Shown here: positions 43,924 to 52,364 of the stretch, in pieces
Numbering within the stretch: the stretch's first letter is position 1
Layout of the letters: each line of letters begins with the position of its first letter
Made by a program: the position numbers and the translations under genes
NCBI GenBank assembly: GCA_944321125.1
Contig: CALUKD010000006.1
Coordinates: 91,980-155,979 of the forward strand
Length of the DNA stretch: 64,000 nt
Reading direction: 5' to 3'
From: Candidatus Butyricimonas faecavium
GTDB taxonomy: Bacteria; Bacteroidota; Bacteroidia; Bacteroidales; Marinifilaceae
The notes under the pieces: generated by a model
Database searches by the model: none
Seen by the model: only the letters and a program-made list of their open reading frames with translations
What the model was told of the DNA's origin: nothing

Positions 43924-44607
43924 ATGATGAGAAATATATGGATAATGGTCGCTATGCTCTTTGCGGCAGGGGCATGCTCGAAAAGCGAGGTTGAAACTTG
44001 GAGTGCTAAGCCGCGAGCTAGTTTTTACATGAGTAACGATACGGTTTCATATTATTTTACTTTACAACCGGAAGGGACGACAGAAGATACCGTGAAGTTA
44101 AAAATCATGATGGCGGGACGTATTGCTAATGTCGATCGCCATGTGGCTATCAAGGGGTTGGGGGGTAGTCCGTCAAATCCGGGATCGCGATACGAAATTA
44201 TGTCTGCGATTATTCCAGCAGGAAAGACGAGGGGAGAGGCTTTGATAAAAGTGTTTAAGACGGAAAATCTTGACATAGCGAATGATACATTGAGTTTTGA
44301 AATTGTAACTTCCGAAGAGTTCGAGGTGGGTGAGGATGATTATTTGCGCAATGCTGTGATCGTGTCGAATTTGTGGACATTACCCTCTTGGTGGGACAAG
44401 AATCATCTTGGGGAATATTCCGCTAAGAAAATGGAGATTATATATCAAGTATTAGGTTCAACAGAAGTATTTGAGAACGTGGAGAATTGGTACGTGGATG
44501 AAGTGAAAATTGCAATTTACAAATTGAACCGTTATTGCAAAGATAATAACGTGAAATATAATCCTGAAGATGAGAGTGTCATTCAATTTGAATCAGGAAG
44601 CAAATAA
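43924..44607 (+). CDS. DUF4843 lipoprotein
   Basis: 227 residues. A lipoprotein signal ends at the Cys in AAGAC (C18, or C17 if the second ATG at 43927 is used). The DUF4843 pattern follows: WSAKPRASFYMSNDTVSYYFTLQPEGTTEDTVKLKIMMAGRIANVDR and PAGKTRGEALIKVFKTENL, a beta-sandwich with the family's WDKNHLGEYSAKKM near the end. It is a surface component of many Bacteroidetes SusCD operons; the function is unknown. It is coupled to neighbours by short gaps (20 and 12 bases). Confidence 0.88.
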   Translation: MMRNIWIMVAMLFAAGACSKSEVETWSAKPRASFYMSNDTVSYYFTLQPEGTTEDTVKLKIMMAGRIANVDRHVAIKGLGGSPSNPGSRYEIMSAIIPAGKTRGEALIKVFKTENLDIANDTLSFEIVTSEEFEVGEDDYLRNAVIVSNLWTLPSWWDKNHLGEYSAKKMEIIYQVLGSTEVFENVENWYVDEVKIAIYKLNRYCKDNNVKYNPEDESVIQFESGSK

Positions 44608-44619
44608 AACAGATTGGTT

Positions 44620-46230
44620 ATGAGTAAATTATATGTTATATTTTTGACTTTATTTCTTGCTTACGGATGTTATGATGATAAGGGAAATTATGATTATAAG
44701 TTATTGGACGAACTTTCGATTTCCTTGCCAAGTAAAACTTATTCCCTTCTTTTCGGAGAGCAATTGCAGATTACCCCGACGATCGAGACGATAATTCCTG
44801 AAACTGATTTGACTTATGAATGGGAATTTTACGGGAAAGACGGTGATAATTATTGGAGTCGCTATTTCCCCGTGTATGAGGGAAAGGATTTGGATTACAC
44901 TTGTCTCTATAATGATACGCTGTTGCCGGGAGAAGGAACGTATTCCCTACGTTTGAATGTAACACAGAATAGTACGGGGCGTCATTTTTATTCGGAGACG
45001 GTGAGTGTGAAACTTGATTTCCAATTGAGCCATATCGGAGCGTTAGTGCTTCACGGTGATGGGAGTTCATCGGATATCGGGATTATCGTGGCGGATGAAT
45101 TCCAGATTGTTAAACCGGAATCTTCTGTTACTTCAGAGATTTATCCGCATTTCTATTCAAATGCCAATGCCGGTGAAAAAATTGACGGGCGGGGACAGTG
45201 GATTTTTCAGAACTGTACGAAGAGTTCTTACAATTATCCCGAGAATATTTTCGTGATTGCTGTTACGGATAAGAGTTCCGTTTTGGCTCATAGTAAAAGC
45301 CTTTTGAATTCAGGGACTTGGAACGATTTGTTCAATGGAGGTTTGAACCAAGGAAAACCAGAGAATATGGTGATCAATAGTACAGCTCTTTTAGCTTTTG
45401 ATGGTGGGGACGTGTTTCATAAGGGGATGTCTGATGTTTTGTTCTCCGTACCTTTGTTTGCTGCTGCCGATTCTGACTATGATTTTGATTCTCGTATTTT
45501 AAATTTTCCCCATCATACTTGGAGAGATATCCTTCGGGCTTTGGCGTATGATCGGTCGAAGCGTGGTTTTGTGGCTATTATCGGGAGTCAAGGATTGAAT
45601 GGTTTTAATAAGTTTATGGATCTAGATGCTACCGCGGGGAGTGGAGGCATGAATGTCCCGTTCAATCCGATTGACATGAAAGCCGATTTGGTTCATATGG
45701 ATCTTGGAGGGTTGGGAGATCACGTGCTTGCTGTGATGAAGGATGATGAGGGTGAATATTTTATGGTGGAAATGGATATTTCGGTGAAGACTGCTCCGGA
45801 GACACCCAAGTTTAAGTATGATTTAATGCATGTGGAAGATGTGAAGAATGACCGGGTGATTGACTGGGCATTTGGGACTTCTGCTATGAATATGTGCTAT
45901 TATGCCACTGTAGATGGAATTTATCGTTTTTCTGCTGATAACGGGAATATGATCCGGCCGGAACCATTGATGACGGCTGGAAATGAAAAAATCCGCTTTA
46001 AGGGGAGTATTACGATGATGAAAATATTGAAACCGGATATATTCTCCGGAGCTAATAATGATACATATTATAGGTCGAATACGGAAATGGTGGTTGGTAC
46101 GTATGGCGGGACTGCCGGTTCGGGAATTCTTTATTGCCTAGAACTGGATCCTTTGTCGGGAAGGGTTTTGTCATATCAAGAATATGAAGGATTTGACGAA
46201 ATATATGATGTATGTATAAAAGGTTATTAG
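44620..46230 (+). CDS. PKD-like family lipoprotein
   Basis: 536 residues from ATG 44620; TTG 44614 is less likely. Lipobox LAYGC gives C17. A beta-rich domain (residues about 30-135) reading LTYEWEFYGKDG and LPGEGTYSLRLNVTQNSTGRHFYSETVSV looks PKD-like. A long beta-propeller-like part (about 140-536) follows, with LVLHGDGSSSDIGII and VDGIYRFSADNG. This is the PKD_2-type lipoprotein that closes SusCD-DUF4843 operons. Its role is unknown and is probably substrate binding at the surface. It ends just before a strong terminator. Confidence 0.85.
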   Translation: MSKLYVIFLTLFLAYGCYDDKGNYDYKLLDELSISLPSKTYSLLFGEQLQITPTIETIIPETDLTYEWEFYGKDGDNYWSRYFPVYEGKDLDYTCLYNDTLLPGEGTYSLRLNVTQNSTGRHFYSETVSVKLDFQLSHIGALVLHGDGSSSDIGIIVADEFQIVKPESSVTSEIYPHFYSNANAGEKIDGRGQWIFQNCTKSSYNYPENIFVIAVTDKSSVLAHSKSLLNSGTWNDLFNGGLNQGKPENMVINSTALLAFDGGDVFHKGMSDVLFSVPLFAAADSDYDFDSRILNFPHHTWRDILRALAYDRSKRGFVAIIGSQGLNGFNKFMDLDATAGSGGMNVPFNPIDMKADLVHMDLGGLGDHVLAVMKDDEGEYFMVEMDISVKTAPETPKFKYDLMHVEDVKNDRVIDWAFGTSAMNMCYYATVDGIYRFSADNGNMIRPEPLMTAGNEKIRFKGSITMMKILKPDIFSGANNDTYYRSNTEMVVGTYGGTAGSGILYCLELDPLSGRVLSYQEYEGFDEIYDVCIKGY

Positions 46231-46262
46231 CTGCGGGGTCAATCATTACTATTTTCGAGACA

Positions 46263-46302
46263 CTCCTCTCATTTTACGTTTGTAAGGTGGGGGGAGTTTT
46301 TT
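46263..46302 (+). terminator. Terminator after the PKD-like gene (copy 2)
   Basis: CTCCTCTCATTTTAC (46263-46277) pairs with GTAAGGTGGGGGGAG (46282-46296), followed by TTTTTT. The core differs from the 39030 terminator at one or two positions only. Confidence 0.92.
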
Positions 46303-46412
46303 GTGAGTGAGATTATTGAGATGGATTAGTTGGAGGATTTAGAAATTTTTCTAATGTGTGTGATTTTAATTCAAGAATAATACTAAATAGATAATTTTCC
46401 ATTTATTTTATT

Positions 46413-46761
46413 CCTATCTTTGTAAAAATGTTATTTGATTGACAAGTAGAAGTTTGATCCAAAATCTAAAACATGGAAAGGGCAACCGATTTGTTATGAG
46501 GAAGATCACACAACTGAAAAAGATTACACGACAAAATTACAACCGTTCATTTCTTCTTCTTTTGTATTGAATAAGAATGGAGAGGATTTTGTTTATACAA
46601 GTGGAAGTTGGGGGTATAATCCGCAGAAAAATATTTGGAAGAAATTAGATAATCCTGTAGTATTTGGGGATTATATGTTTACCATGGGAGGGAGGGGATA
46701 TGCCATGAGTGTAGATGAAGAGGGAAGATTTTTTGCAAAGATTTTTGAAGTTGTAGAATAA
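46413..46761 (+). pseudogene. 5'-truncated kelch-like beta-propeller gene fragment
   Basis: From 46450 an open frame without a start codon (preceded directly by TAG at 46447-46449) reads KFDPKSKTWKGQPICYEE, then FVLNKNGEDFVYTSGSWGYNPQKNIWKKL, then FGDYMFTMGGRGYAMSV, ending at TAA 46759-46761. The W-x-x-L and GxRGYA...F.KIFEV patterns are kelch repeats of a secreted propeller. A TATCTTTG box lies about 46413. It looks like the surviving C-terminus of a gene that once belonged to the SusCD locus; a shorter TTG-started reading at 46567 is not convincing as an independent gene. Confidence 0.5.
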
Positions 46762-46790
46762 TATTTAGGAGCCAGAGTATATCTTGGTAA

Positions 46791-48260
46791 TTATTGTCTG
46801 GAATCCATTGTTTGAAAAACATGGAAGCGGGTTTTGCGTCCTCCGCCTTCGATAGAGAATTGTTCTGTGTGTTGGGAGCCGTTTCGGGCAGTTAAGCGGA
46901 GCGTGAGGTCGTTGGTTCCGGCGGATAACGGCAAGCGGGTATAAGAGATGGAATAAGGTAGTGTTTGCCAGTTGCGGGTATCGGCTTTTTCAGTGAGGCT
47001 GTTAGCGATACCGACGGCAAAGCCTAACCATTCGTTTTGTTTGCGAGCAGAGTATTCCAGTCCTTTTTTGGCGGCCACCCGGAGAAGAGAATTTGAAAAT
47101 TCCCGCACCATTCTGTCCCGTAGTGTTTTGAATGCAATTTCATTGATATTTTCGGCGAGTTCCAACGGGTACGAGTGAGAGTCGGTTATGAGAGTCCCGG
47201 TGGCGTAAAGCGGAGGGCGTTCCATGTATTTGGGGAATGCGACACGCAAGGTTTGCAGATCGGCAATACTTTGTTTTTCATCATCGCTGTATCCCGAACC
47301 GAAAAAGAAAGGAAAGGTAAGCCCGAGGGATTCGTTGTGAAATACAATCGCTCCGTCTCCTCTTTTTTGCTTGACAAAATTTATGCTCCATTCTGCTTTC
47401 ACAGGGCCCATACCGTTCAGCCAGAAGAACACGAGTTGCCCGTCAGCAGGTGTCGGAGCGTGCGTGTATGTCGTATTGAATTCTTGCTCATATTGTTTTA
47501 ATTCTGCCATGAAACCACAAGTATAGGCCGTGCGCATTAAGTCTTGTTTTAATTGTTCCGGGGCCTTTACTCCGAAATTTTTGATGTAGTCGGATTGGTA
47601 GACCTCGTAGGCATTTCGGTAGGCGATAAACGCATTATTGTAGTCCCCAGTGGCATCGTAAATCAGGCCCATTAATAAATGGGCGAAAGCATCCCGTTGA
47701 TACCGGTTTTTGTTATCGGGATATTTGTCATTTAGCTGGTTGAGTTTGATATTGATTTTGCGGACTTCGACCAAGGCTCCTTCCATGTCATTCAGGTCTA
47801 TATAGTTTAGAGCTTTGTAGAAGTTAATCATAATGACCTCGAAATCTTCCGGTCGATAGGGGCGTGCTTCCGGGTTGGTGATTAATGCTGTTGCTTCAGC
47901 ACCAACGTTACTGTGATATTCGTCAATCAGATTTTCGGCTGTCTCGAAGTATTGGTTGCTGTTGGTCGGGTTGCCAAGCATAAATTCTACGTATCCTTTG
48001 TTGAGATAATAGAGAATACGGTTTTTGCCCGTGGCTTGTTTCTTATCTTTGTCTAGTAATTTATTTGCTTTCTCGAAGTTTCCCGTGTTGACGGCAGCTT
48101 GGAAATCTGCCGTTCGCTGATACCAGGTGGCGCATCCGGAAAAGAGAAAAACGAAGATAAATCCTAAGAGTTTATAAGATTTATAAAGCTTATAAGGTGC
48201 ATAAGGTTTATGAATCCCGATGTTATTTCTTTTAAAGTATGAATAATGAATATTTATCAT
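46791..48260 (-). CDS. COG3014-type lipoprotein with TPR-like repeats
   Basis: 489 residues. A lipobox LFSGC sits at residue 43 behind an unusually long, Tyr/Lys-rich extension (KPYAPYKLYKSYKL) that is translated from a 9-bp minisatellite. TPR-like helices occupy about residues 50-250 (FEKANKLLDKDKKQATGKNRILYYLNKGYVEFML; ALNYIDLNDMEGALVEVRKIN; AFAHLLMGLIYDATGDYNNAFIAYRNAYEVY), and a beta-rich C-terminal domain follows. The pairing with an LpoB-like gene immediately upstream on the same strand is typical of this family, which is thought to work at the outer membrane in envelope or peptidoglycan maintenance. No good alternative start exists downstream of 48260. Confidence 0.8.
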   Translation of the reverse strand: MINIHYSYFKRNNIGIHKPYAPYKLYKSYKLLGFIFVFLFSGCATWYQRTADFQAAVNTGNFEKANKLLDKDKKQATGKNRILYYLNKGYVEFMLGNPTNSNQYFETAENLIDEYHSNVGAEATALITNPEARPYRPEDFEVIMINFYKALNYIDLNDMEGALVEVRKINIKLNQLNDKYPDNKNRYQRDAFAHLLMGLIYDATGDYNNAFIAYRNAYEVYQSDYIKNFGVKAPEQLKQDLMRTAYTCGFMAELKQYEQEFNTTYTHAPTPADGQLVFFWLNGMGPVKAEWSINFVKQKRGDGAIVFHNESLGLTFPFFFGSGYSDDEKQSIADLQTLRVAFPKYMERPPLYATGTLITDSHSYPLELAENINEIAFKTLRDRMVREFSNSLLRVAAKKGLEYSARKQNEWLGFAVGIANSLTEKADTRNWQTLPYSISYTRLPLSAGTNDLTLRLTARNGSQHTEQFSIEGGGRKTRFHVFQTMDSRQ

Positions 48261-48335
48261 TTCTTTTTAAGATCTTAAGCTTTTGGGGAAGTTACTTTAT
48301 AAACTTTATGAACCTTATAAACCTTTACAAACTGA
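48175..48335. repeat. Nine-base minisatellite spanning the start of the COG3014-type gene
   Basis: On the minus strand, words of the form TATAAACCT / TATGCACCT / TATAAGCTT / TATAAATCT / TATAAACTC follow one another with period 9 at about 48179-48216. A second cluster (TATAAGGTT / CATAAAGTT / TATAAAGTA) lies about 48290-48325, between this gene and the LpoB-like gene. The first cluster is inside the reading frame. Confidence 0.6.
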
Positions 48336-48932
48336 TTACAGTACCCGATCGCTGATTTGTTTCTTGATCTTCTTGTCTCCCATCCAGACAACTTCGTTGG
48401 TTTCAATGTTCGTGAGTTGCAGGTCTATCTGGTAAGTCACGACTTTTTGTTTCTTGTATGAATCGACAATACTGTTGATTGTCCCTTGCAAGATGAAATC
48501 GGCACCTAGTTCTTTTCCCCATTTTTTGATGGTTTCCGGTGATGCGTAATCTTGTTGTTCGGCTCTTTCTTTTCGAAGTTCATTCCGCTTTTCCCCGGCA
48601 ACGACCAAACGGATATTACCATCCCGTATGATTGCTTTTTCAACGTCTTTGATAAAGGTTTCTGAGTTGATGTGTTCATGACTCTTGTTTTCCACCAGTC
48701 CGACTACTACCACGGGGCGTTTGTCGTTTGCTTTTAAATATCTGGGAATCCAAGCTGAAGTAAGCAGGTCTCCGATCATTTCTTCGGAAACAAGCCGTGA
48801 GTCACTATCATTCCAGCGTCCACTAAGGTCGATGGTTTCATTTGGGTCTACCCGTGTGATTTTCCGGTTAGCACATCCGTTAATCAAAGCGATGGCCAAC
48901 ACAACAAGTGTTCCGATAAATATTCTTCTCAT
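48336..48932 (-). CDS. LpoB-like penicillin-binding protein activator
   Basis: 198 residues. Lipobox INGC gives C20. WNDSDSRLVSEEMIGDLLTSAWI and KRPVVVVGLVENKSHEHINSETFIKDVEKAIIRDGNIRLV form the TolB-N-like LpoB fold, followed by ADFILQGTINSIVDSYKKQKVVTYQIDLQLTNIETNEVVWMG. In E. coli LpoB activates PBP1b from the outer membrane. The Bacteroidetes members share the fold, and the target here is unknown. It is the upstream partner of the COG3014-type lipoprotein. Confidence 0.85.
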   Translation of the reverse strand: MRRIFIGTLVVLAIALINGCANRKITRVDPNETIDLSGRWNDSDSRLVSEEMIGDLLTSAWIPRYLKANDKRPVVVVGLVENKSHEHINSETFIKDVEKAIIRDGNIRLVVAGEKRNELRKERAEQQDYASPETIKKWGKELGADFILQGTINSIVDSYKKQKVVTYQIDLQLTNIETNEVVWMGDKKIKKQISDRVL

Positions 48933-49041
48933 ATTCTATGTTTTAGGTTTTTATTCTCTTTCCGCAATCACATTTTGTGTTCTTGTAAAAATTTATAACA
49001 ATAATTCTACCAAATATACGTATTGTGTGGTTTTATGGATG

Positions 49042-49908
49042 TTAATTAGATTTAAAATTGATAAGACGCCCAATCATTATGCCGGAATGTGATGTAATCC
49101 TTTGCAGGTAATCGGGAAGAGTTTCTGTCGTGATGGACACTTTTTTGTCGGATGCCGAGGCGTGAAGCAGGTATATTTGTCCCTCATTTTCAATGGCTAT
49201 CCCCACGTGGGCCGTGTCGAGTCCCTTTTTCTTCGTGGTGATCAGTATAATATCCCCCGTTTTGATTTGTCCCGCAAAAGGAAACACTTTTTCTTTGGGG
49301 ATATAGTAATATGTTCTGCCGTTGATTGTCTTTTCGATGTCAATTATTTTTGTAACGAGGGTAGAATCCTGTATTAGAGCCGGGTATTTTTTCCAGTTTT
49401 GGGAGATGAAGGATACTTTGTTAGGGAAAGGAATGCCCCCTTTTTCTTTCGTGATGTCTTCCAGAATATTCAGGCAGGTCATTTCGTATAACCAGTCGGA
49501 AGAGTAGTGCAGTCGTGACGTGTAGTCGATTATTTTCCCGTTTCTGTATCGAATTTCCTGCAAATTCTTTTGGAATAGAGGAATACTTTGTTCTTCGTAT
49601 TTATCCAGGCGTGCCAGAGCAATGACGTTGTCGACGAAAGTGACGCAATCAAATTCTCGTAGATTGACAACCAATTCTTCTTGGGGATTAATGTCTAAGG
49701 TCCCTCCCACGTAAGGCGTTTCGAGGAAATAACGTCCGATGGCGACTATTTTTTCGTTGATCGGAAGTTTCGTGATTTCCTTTTTATTGGCATATTCAAA
49801 AAAATGCTTTAGTAAAGTTTGATCTTTTGAATACACGGAATCTGCGGGAGAATAAGCGAAAGCTCCGAATGAAAAAGTGATCAGGAATAGAAGGACCAAA
49901 TTCTTCAT
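49042..49908 (-). CDS. DUF1460 (N-acetylmuramoyl-L-alanine amidase-like) protein
   Basis: 288 residues from ATG 49908 (MKNLVLLFLITFSFGAFA, a clear signal peptide); the longer frame to 49962 would run into the pheS terminator. EKIVAIGRYFLETPYVGGTL, then NLREFDCVTFVDNVIALAR, then GDIILITTKKKGLDTAHVGIAI and IYLLHAS are the DUF1460 motifs, with a Cys (in FDCVTFV) and a His (in AHVGIA) fitting an NlpC/P60-like active site. It is a secreted peptidoglycan-related enzyme, probably cleaving muropeptides. It lies downstream of the pheS terminator. Confidence 0.9.
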   Translation of the reverse strand: MKNLVLLFLITFSFGAFAYSPADSVYSKDQTLLKHFFEYANKKEITKLPINEKIVAIGRYFLETPYVGGTLDINPQEELVVNLREFDCVTFVDNVIALARLDKYEEQSIPLFQKNLQEIRYRNGKIIDYTSRLHYSSDWLYEMTCLNILEDITKEKGGIPFPNKVSFISQNWKKYPALIQDSTLVTKIIDIEKTINGRTYYYIPKEKVFPFAGQIKTGDIILITTKKKGLDTAHVGIAIENEGQIYLLHASASDKKVSITTETLPDYLQRITSHSGIMIGRLINFKSN

Positions 49909-49927
49909 GGCAACTGGTGTTTGAAGA

Positions 49928-49962
49928 TAAAAAATGAGGAGTCGTATGACCGACCTCCTCAT
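49928..49962 (-). terminator. pheS: Terminator of pheS
   Basis: ATGAGGAG (49934-49941) and CTCCTCAT (49955-49962) pair perfectly. Read on the minus strand, a run of T follows the stem. Confidence 0.85.
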
Positions 49963-49985
49963 CTCTCTTGTGTTGTGTTTATATA

Positions 49986-51008
49986 TTATTTGCCTGCGGC
50001 CGAAAATTGTTCAAGGAAACGGATGTCGTTCTCGAAAAAGAGGCGTATATCTTTAATGCCGTATTTTAACATGGTGATACGTTCGATACCCATACCGAGT
50101 GCAAATCCGGTATATTTTTCCTTGTCTATGCCATTTAATTCCAAAACATTTGGGTCAACCATTCCGCACCCGAGGATTTCCAACCATCCGGTTCCCTTGC
50201 ACACGTTGCAACCTTTTCCATGACATAATGTACAGGAAACGTCCATCTCTGCCGATGGTTCCGTGAAGGGGAAATATGACGGACGAAGACGAATCTGCGT
50301 GTCCGGTCCGAAAAATTCTTTTGCAAAATAGGTAAGTGTTTGTTTTAAATCGGCGAATGAAACATTCTCGTCGATATAAAGGGCCTCAATCTGGTGGAAA
50401 ATACAGTGCGCCCGGGCCGAGATGGCTTCATTACGGAACACTCTTCCGGGAGTGACTAGCCGGATTGGAAGACGGTGAGCTTCCATATCTCGTACTTGTA
50501 CGGATGAGGTATGCGTGTGTAACACGATGTCCGGGTTCTTACTGATAAAGAACGTGTCTTGCATATCACGTGCCGGGTGTTCTTCCGGGAAGTTCAACGC
50601 GGAGAAGTTATGCCAATCATCCTCGATTTCCGGTCCTTCGGAAATGGTGAATCCAAGTTTGTTGAAGATTGCCAGAATTTCATTTTTCACGATAGCTAAC
50701 GGGTGACGGGTTCCCAATTTCAAGGGATCTCCCGGCATTGTCAAGTCAATACCGCTTAAATCTTCTTCTGCATTAGAAAGTAACTCTTTCAACTCATTGA
50801 TTTTTGCCAAAGCCGTGTTCTTTAATTCATTTAATTCCTGTCCCATAGCTTTTTTCTGATCTGCGGGAACGGTTTTAAAATCATCAAAGAGAGCAGCGAT
50901 CGTTCCTTTCTTGCTTAAATGCTTGATTCTGAACTGTTCTACTTCTTCTAGGCTCTTTGCCTGAAAACCGGCTATTTCAGCACTGAGTTGTTTTATCTTC
51001 TCTAACAT
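49986..51008 (-). CDS. pheS: Phenylalanyl-tRNA synthetase alpha subunit
   Basis: 340 residues. N-terminal coiled coil (about 1-90), then the class II core: GFTISEGPEIEDDWHNFSALNFPEEHPARDMQDTF (motif 1 and the Phe site), VRDMEAHRLPIRLVTPGRVFRNEAISARAHCIFHQIEAL (motif 2), and GMGIERITMLKYGIKDIR (motif 3). It charges tRNA-Phe with PheT, which is not in the window. The gene begins about 90 bases after the VanZ gene on the same strand. Confidence 0.97.
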   Translation of the reverse strand: MLEKIKQLSAEIAGFQAKSLEEVEQFRIKHLSKKGTIAALFDDFKTVPADQKKAMGQELNELKNTALAKINELKELLSNAEEDLSGIDLTMPGDPLKLGTRHPLAIVKNEILAIFNKLGFTISEGPEIEDDWHNFSALNFPEEHPARDMQDTFFISKNPDIVLHTHTSSVQVRDMEAHRLPIRLVTPGRVFRNEAISARAHCIFHQIEALYIDENVSFADLKQTLTYFAKEFFGPDTQIRLRPSYFPFTEPSAEMDVSCTLCHGKGCNVCKGTGWLEILGCGMVDPNVLELNGIDKEKYTGFALGMGIERITMLKYGIKDIRLFFENDIRFLEQFSAAGK

Positions 51009-51097
51009 CTTCTCAAAATTTGAAATCTTTGGTGGACAAAGTTAATAAAAAGTCTTATAATATTCCATTTTAGTGAACGAGATTTTCCTTGAGGTGA

Positions 51098-51523
51098 TTA
51101 TACTTCTTTCTGTTTTTTTAGTTTCGTGTATAGATAATCAACAAGTTTGTCTTTCTGTTTTTTTGCCGTGGGGTATAGCAGGCAACCTATTATGCCCCCG
51201 AGAACGTCTGCAAATAGATCCCACCAGTCTCCACCCCGGTTAAAATATTTGAATTGTAAGATTTCGATAAGTCCTCCGTAAATGAAGCTGAACCCGATAG
51301 CGCATATGTAAACTTTCCGTAAAGATAGCCGGGTTTGGTAACGGAGTTCGCTACACAGGAATATCGACATGATGAAGAACATCCCGAAGTGTACGACTTT
51401 GTCCAGATGGGGGATGTTTAATTTCGGATCGGGTATCGAGTCGGACGGAATAGCACATAAGAAAAAGATTACTCCTGCCCAGATGATATTCCTCCATAAT
51501 AAGGAGTATTTGCGTGGTATCAT
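51098..51523 (-). CDS. VanZ family protein
   Basis: 141 residues with four membrane helices. IPHLDKVVHFGMFFIMSIFLC and the conserved FSFIYGGLIEILQFKYFNRGGDWWDLFADVLGGIIG segment match VanZ. The function is unknown apart from teicoplanin-resistance associations of VanZ itself. It follows the cyclophilin gene with a one-base gap, so the two are probably co-translated. Confidence 0.88.
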   Translation of the reverse strand: MIPRKYSLLWRNIIWAGVIFFLCAIPSDSIPDPKLNIPHLDKVVHFGMFFIMSIFLCSELRYQTRLSLRKVYICAIGFSFIYGGLIEILQFKYFNRGGDWWDLFADVLGGIIGCLLYPTAKKQKDKLVDYLYTKLKKQKEV

Positions 51524-51524
51524 G

Positions 51525-52349
51525 TTATTCTATTATTTTTACACTGATTATCCTGACGTCTTTAAACGGGCGGTCCTGTCTGTCTGTGGGCAAGGCAGCA
51601 ATTTTGTCCAGTATATCAAAACCTTCGATGAGTTCTCCGAAAACAGTGTACTCTTTATCCAAATGATGGACTCCGCCAATTGTGGTGTATGCCTTTCTTT
51701 TTTCATCATCCATGTAGAGTTTGTCCGTATTGTTTTCCCATTCGAAATTGATGTCCGATTTGATCTTTTCTGCAATAGCTCGGAATTCAGGTACTTTCTT
51801 TTGTGCCCTCAAGGAGTCAAGAATAGCTTTTTTCTCCGGGGTGTAATACTTTTTTTGGATAGCTCTTTTAATGGGGACATTTACCGATTTTTCGATTTTG
51901 TCCAATTCTTCCGGTGTGTATTTTTTACCGACCACGAAATAGAATTGTGCAATATCCGATTCTTTGAAGACATTTACCCGGTCCGGTTGACGAGGTGCGG
52001 CTAGGGCTCCTTTTTTGTGATAATGGTGTGGTTTGATTTCCGCGTCAATTGTGACCCCTTTACCATAGCCGATGGCTTGTCCTGCAATAGCATTTCGACT
52101 ATCGGAAGAACCTCCCTGTATCACGAAATTTTTAACGACACGATAGAATAATGTTCCATTGTAGTGGCCGGATTTTGCCAACCGGATAAAGTTATCCCGA
52201 TGTTGGGGTGTGTCGTTGTATAGTTTTGCTTTTAAGTTTCCCATGTTAGTTTCGATTAAAACAACATGCTCTTTCTCCTGACTTTTTGAGATCAAGGGGA
52301 GTAGGGTGAACGTTAGAGATAAAAGTGAGAGCGTTAAAAGTTTATACAT
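51525..52349 (-). CDS. Peptidylprolyl isomerase, cyclophilin type
   Basis: 274 residues. Signal peptide at 1-21. The cyclophilin core is split: VVLIETNMGNLKAKLYNDTPQHRDNFIRLAKSGHYNGTLFYRVVKNFVIQGGSSDSRN at the N-terminal half, and AYTTIGGVHHLDKEYTVFGELIEGFDILDKIAA at the C-terminal half. Between them lies an insertion of about 80 charged residues (about 137-215), common in Bacteroidetes. The enzyme is periplasmic and catalyses prolyl cis-trans isomerisation. It lies 15 bases after the FtsX-like gene. Confidence 0.92.
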   Translation of the reverse strand: MYKLLTLSLLSLTFTLLPLISKSQEKEHVVLIETNMGNLKAKLYNDTPQHRDNFIRLAKSGHYNGTLFYRVVKNFVIQGGSSDSRNAIAGQAIGYGKGVTIDAEIKPHHYHKKGALAAPRQPDRVNVFKESDIAQFYFVVGKKYTPEELDKIEKSVNVPIKRAIQKKYYTPEKKAILDSLRAQKKVPEFRAIAEKIKSDINFEWENNTDKLYMDDEKRKAYTTIGGVHHLDKEYTVFGELIEGFDILDKIAALPTDRQDRPFKDVRIISVKIIE

Positions 52350-52364
52350 AGCGTAATCCTTTAT

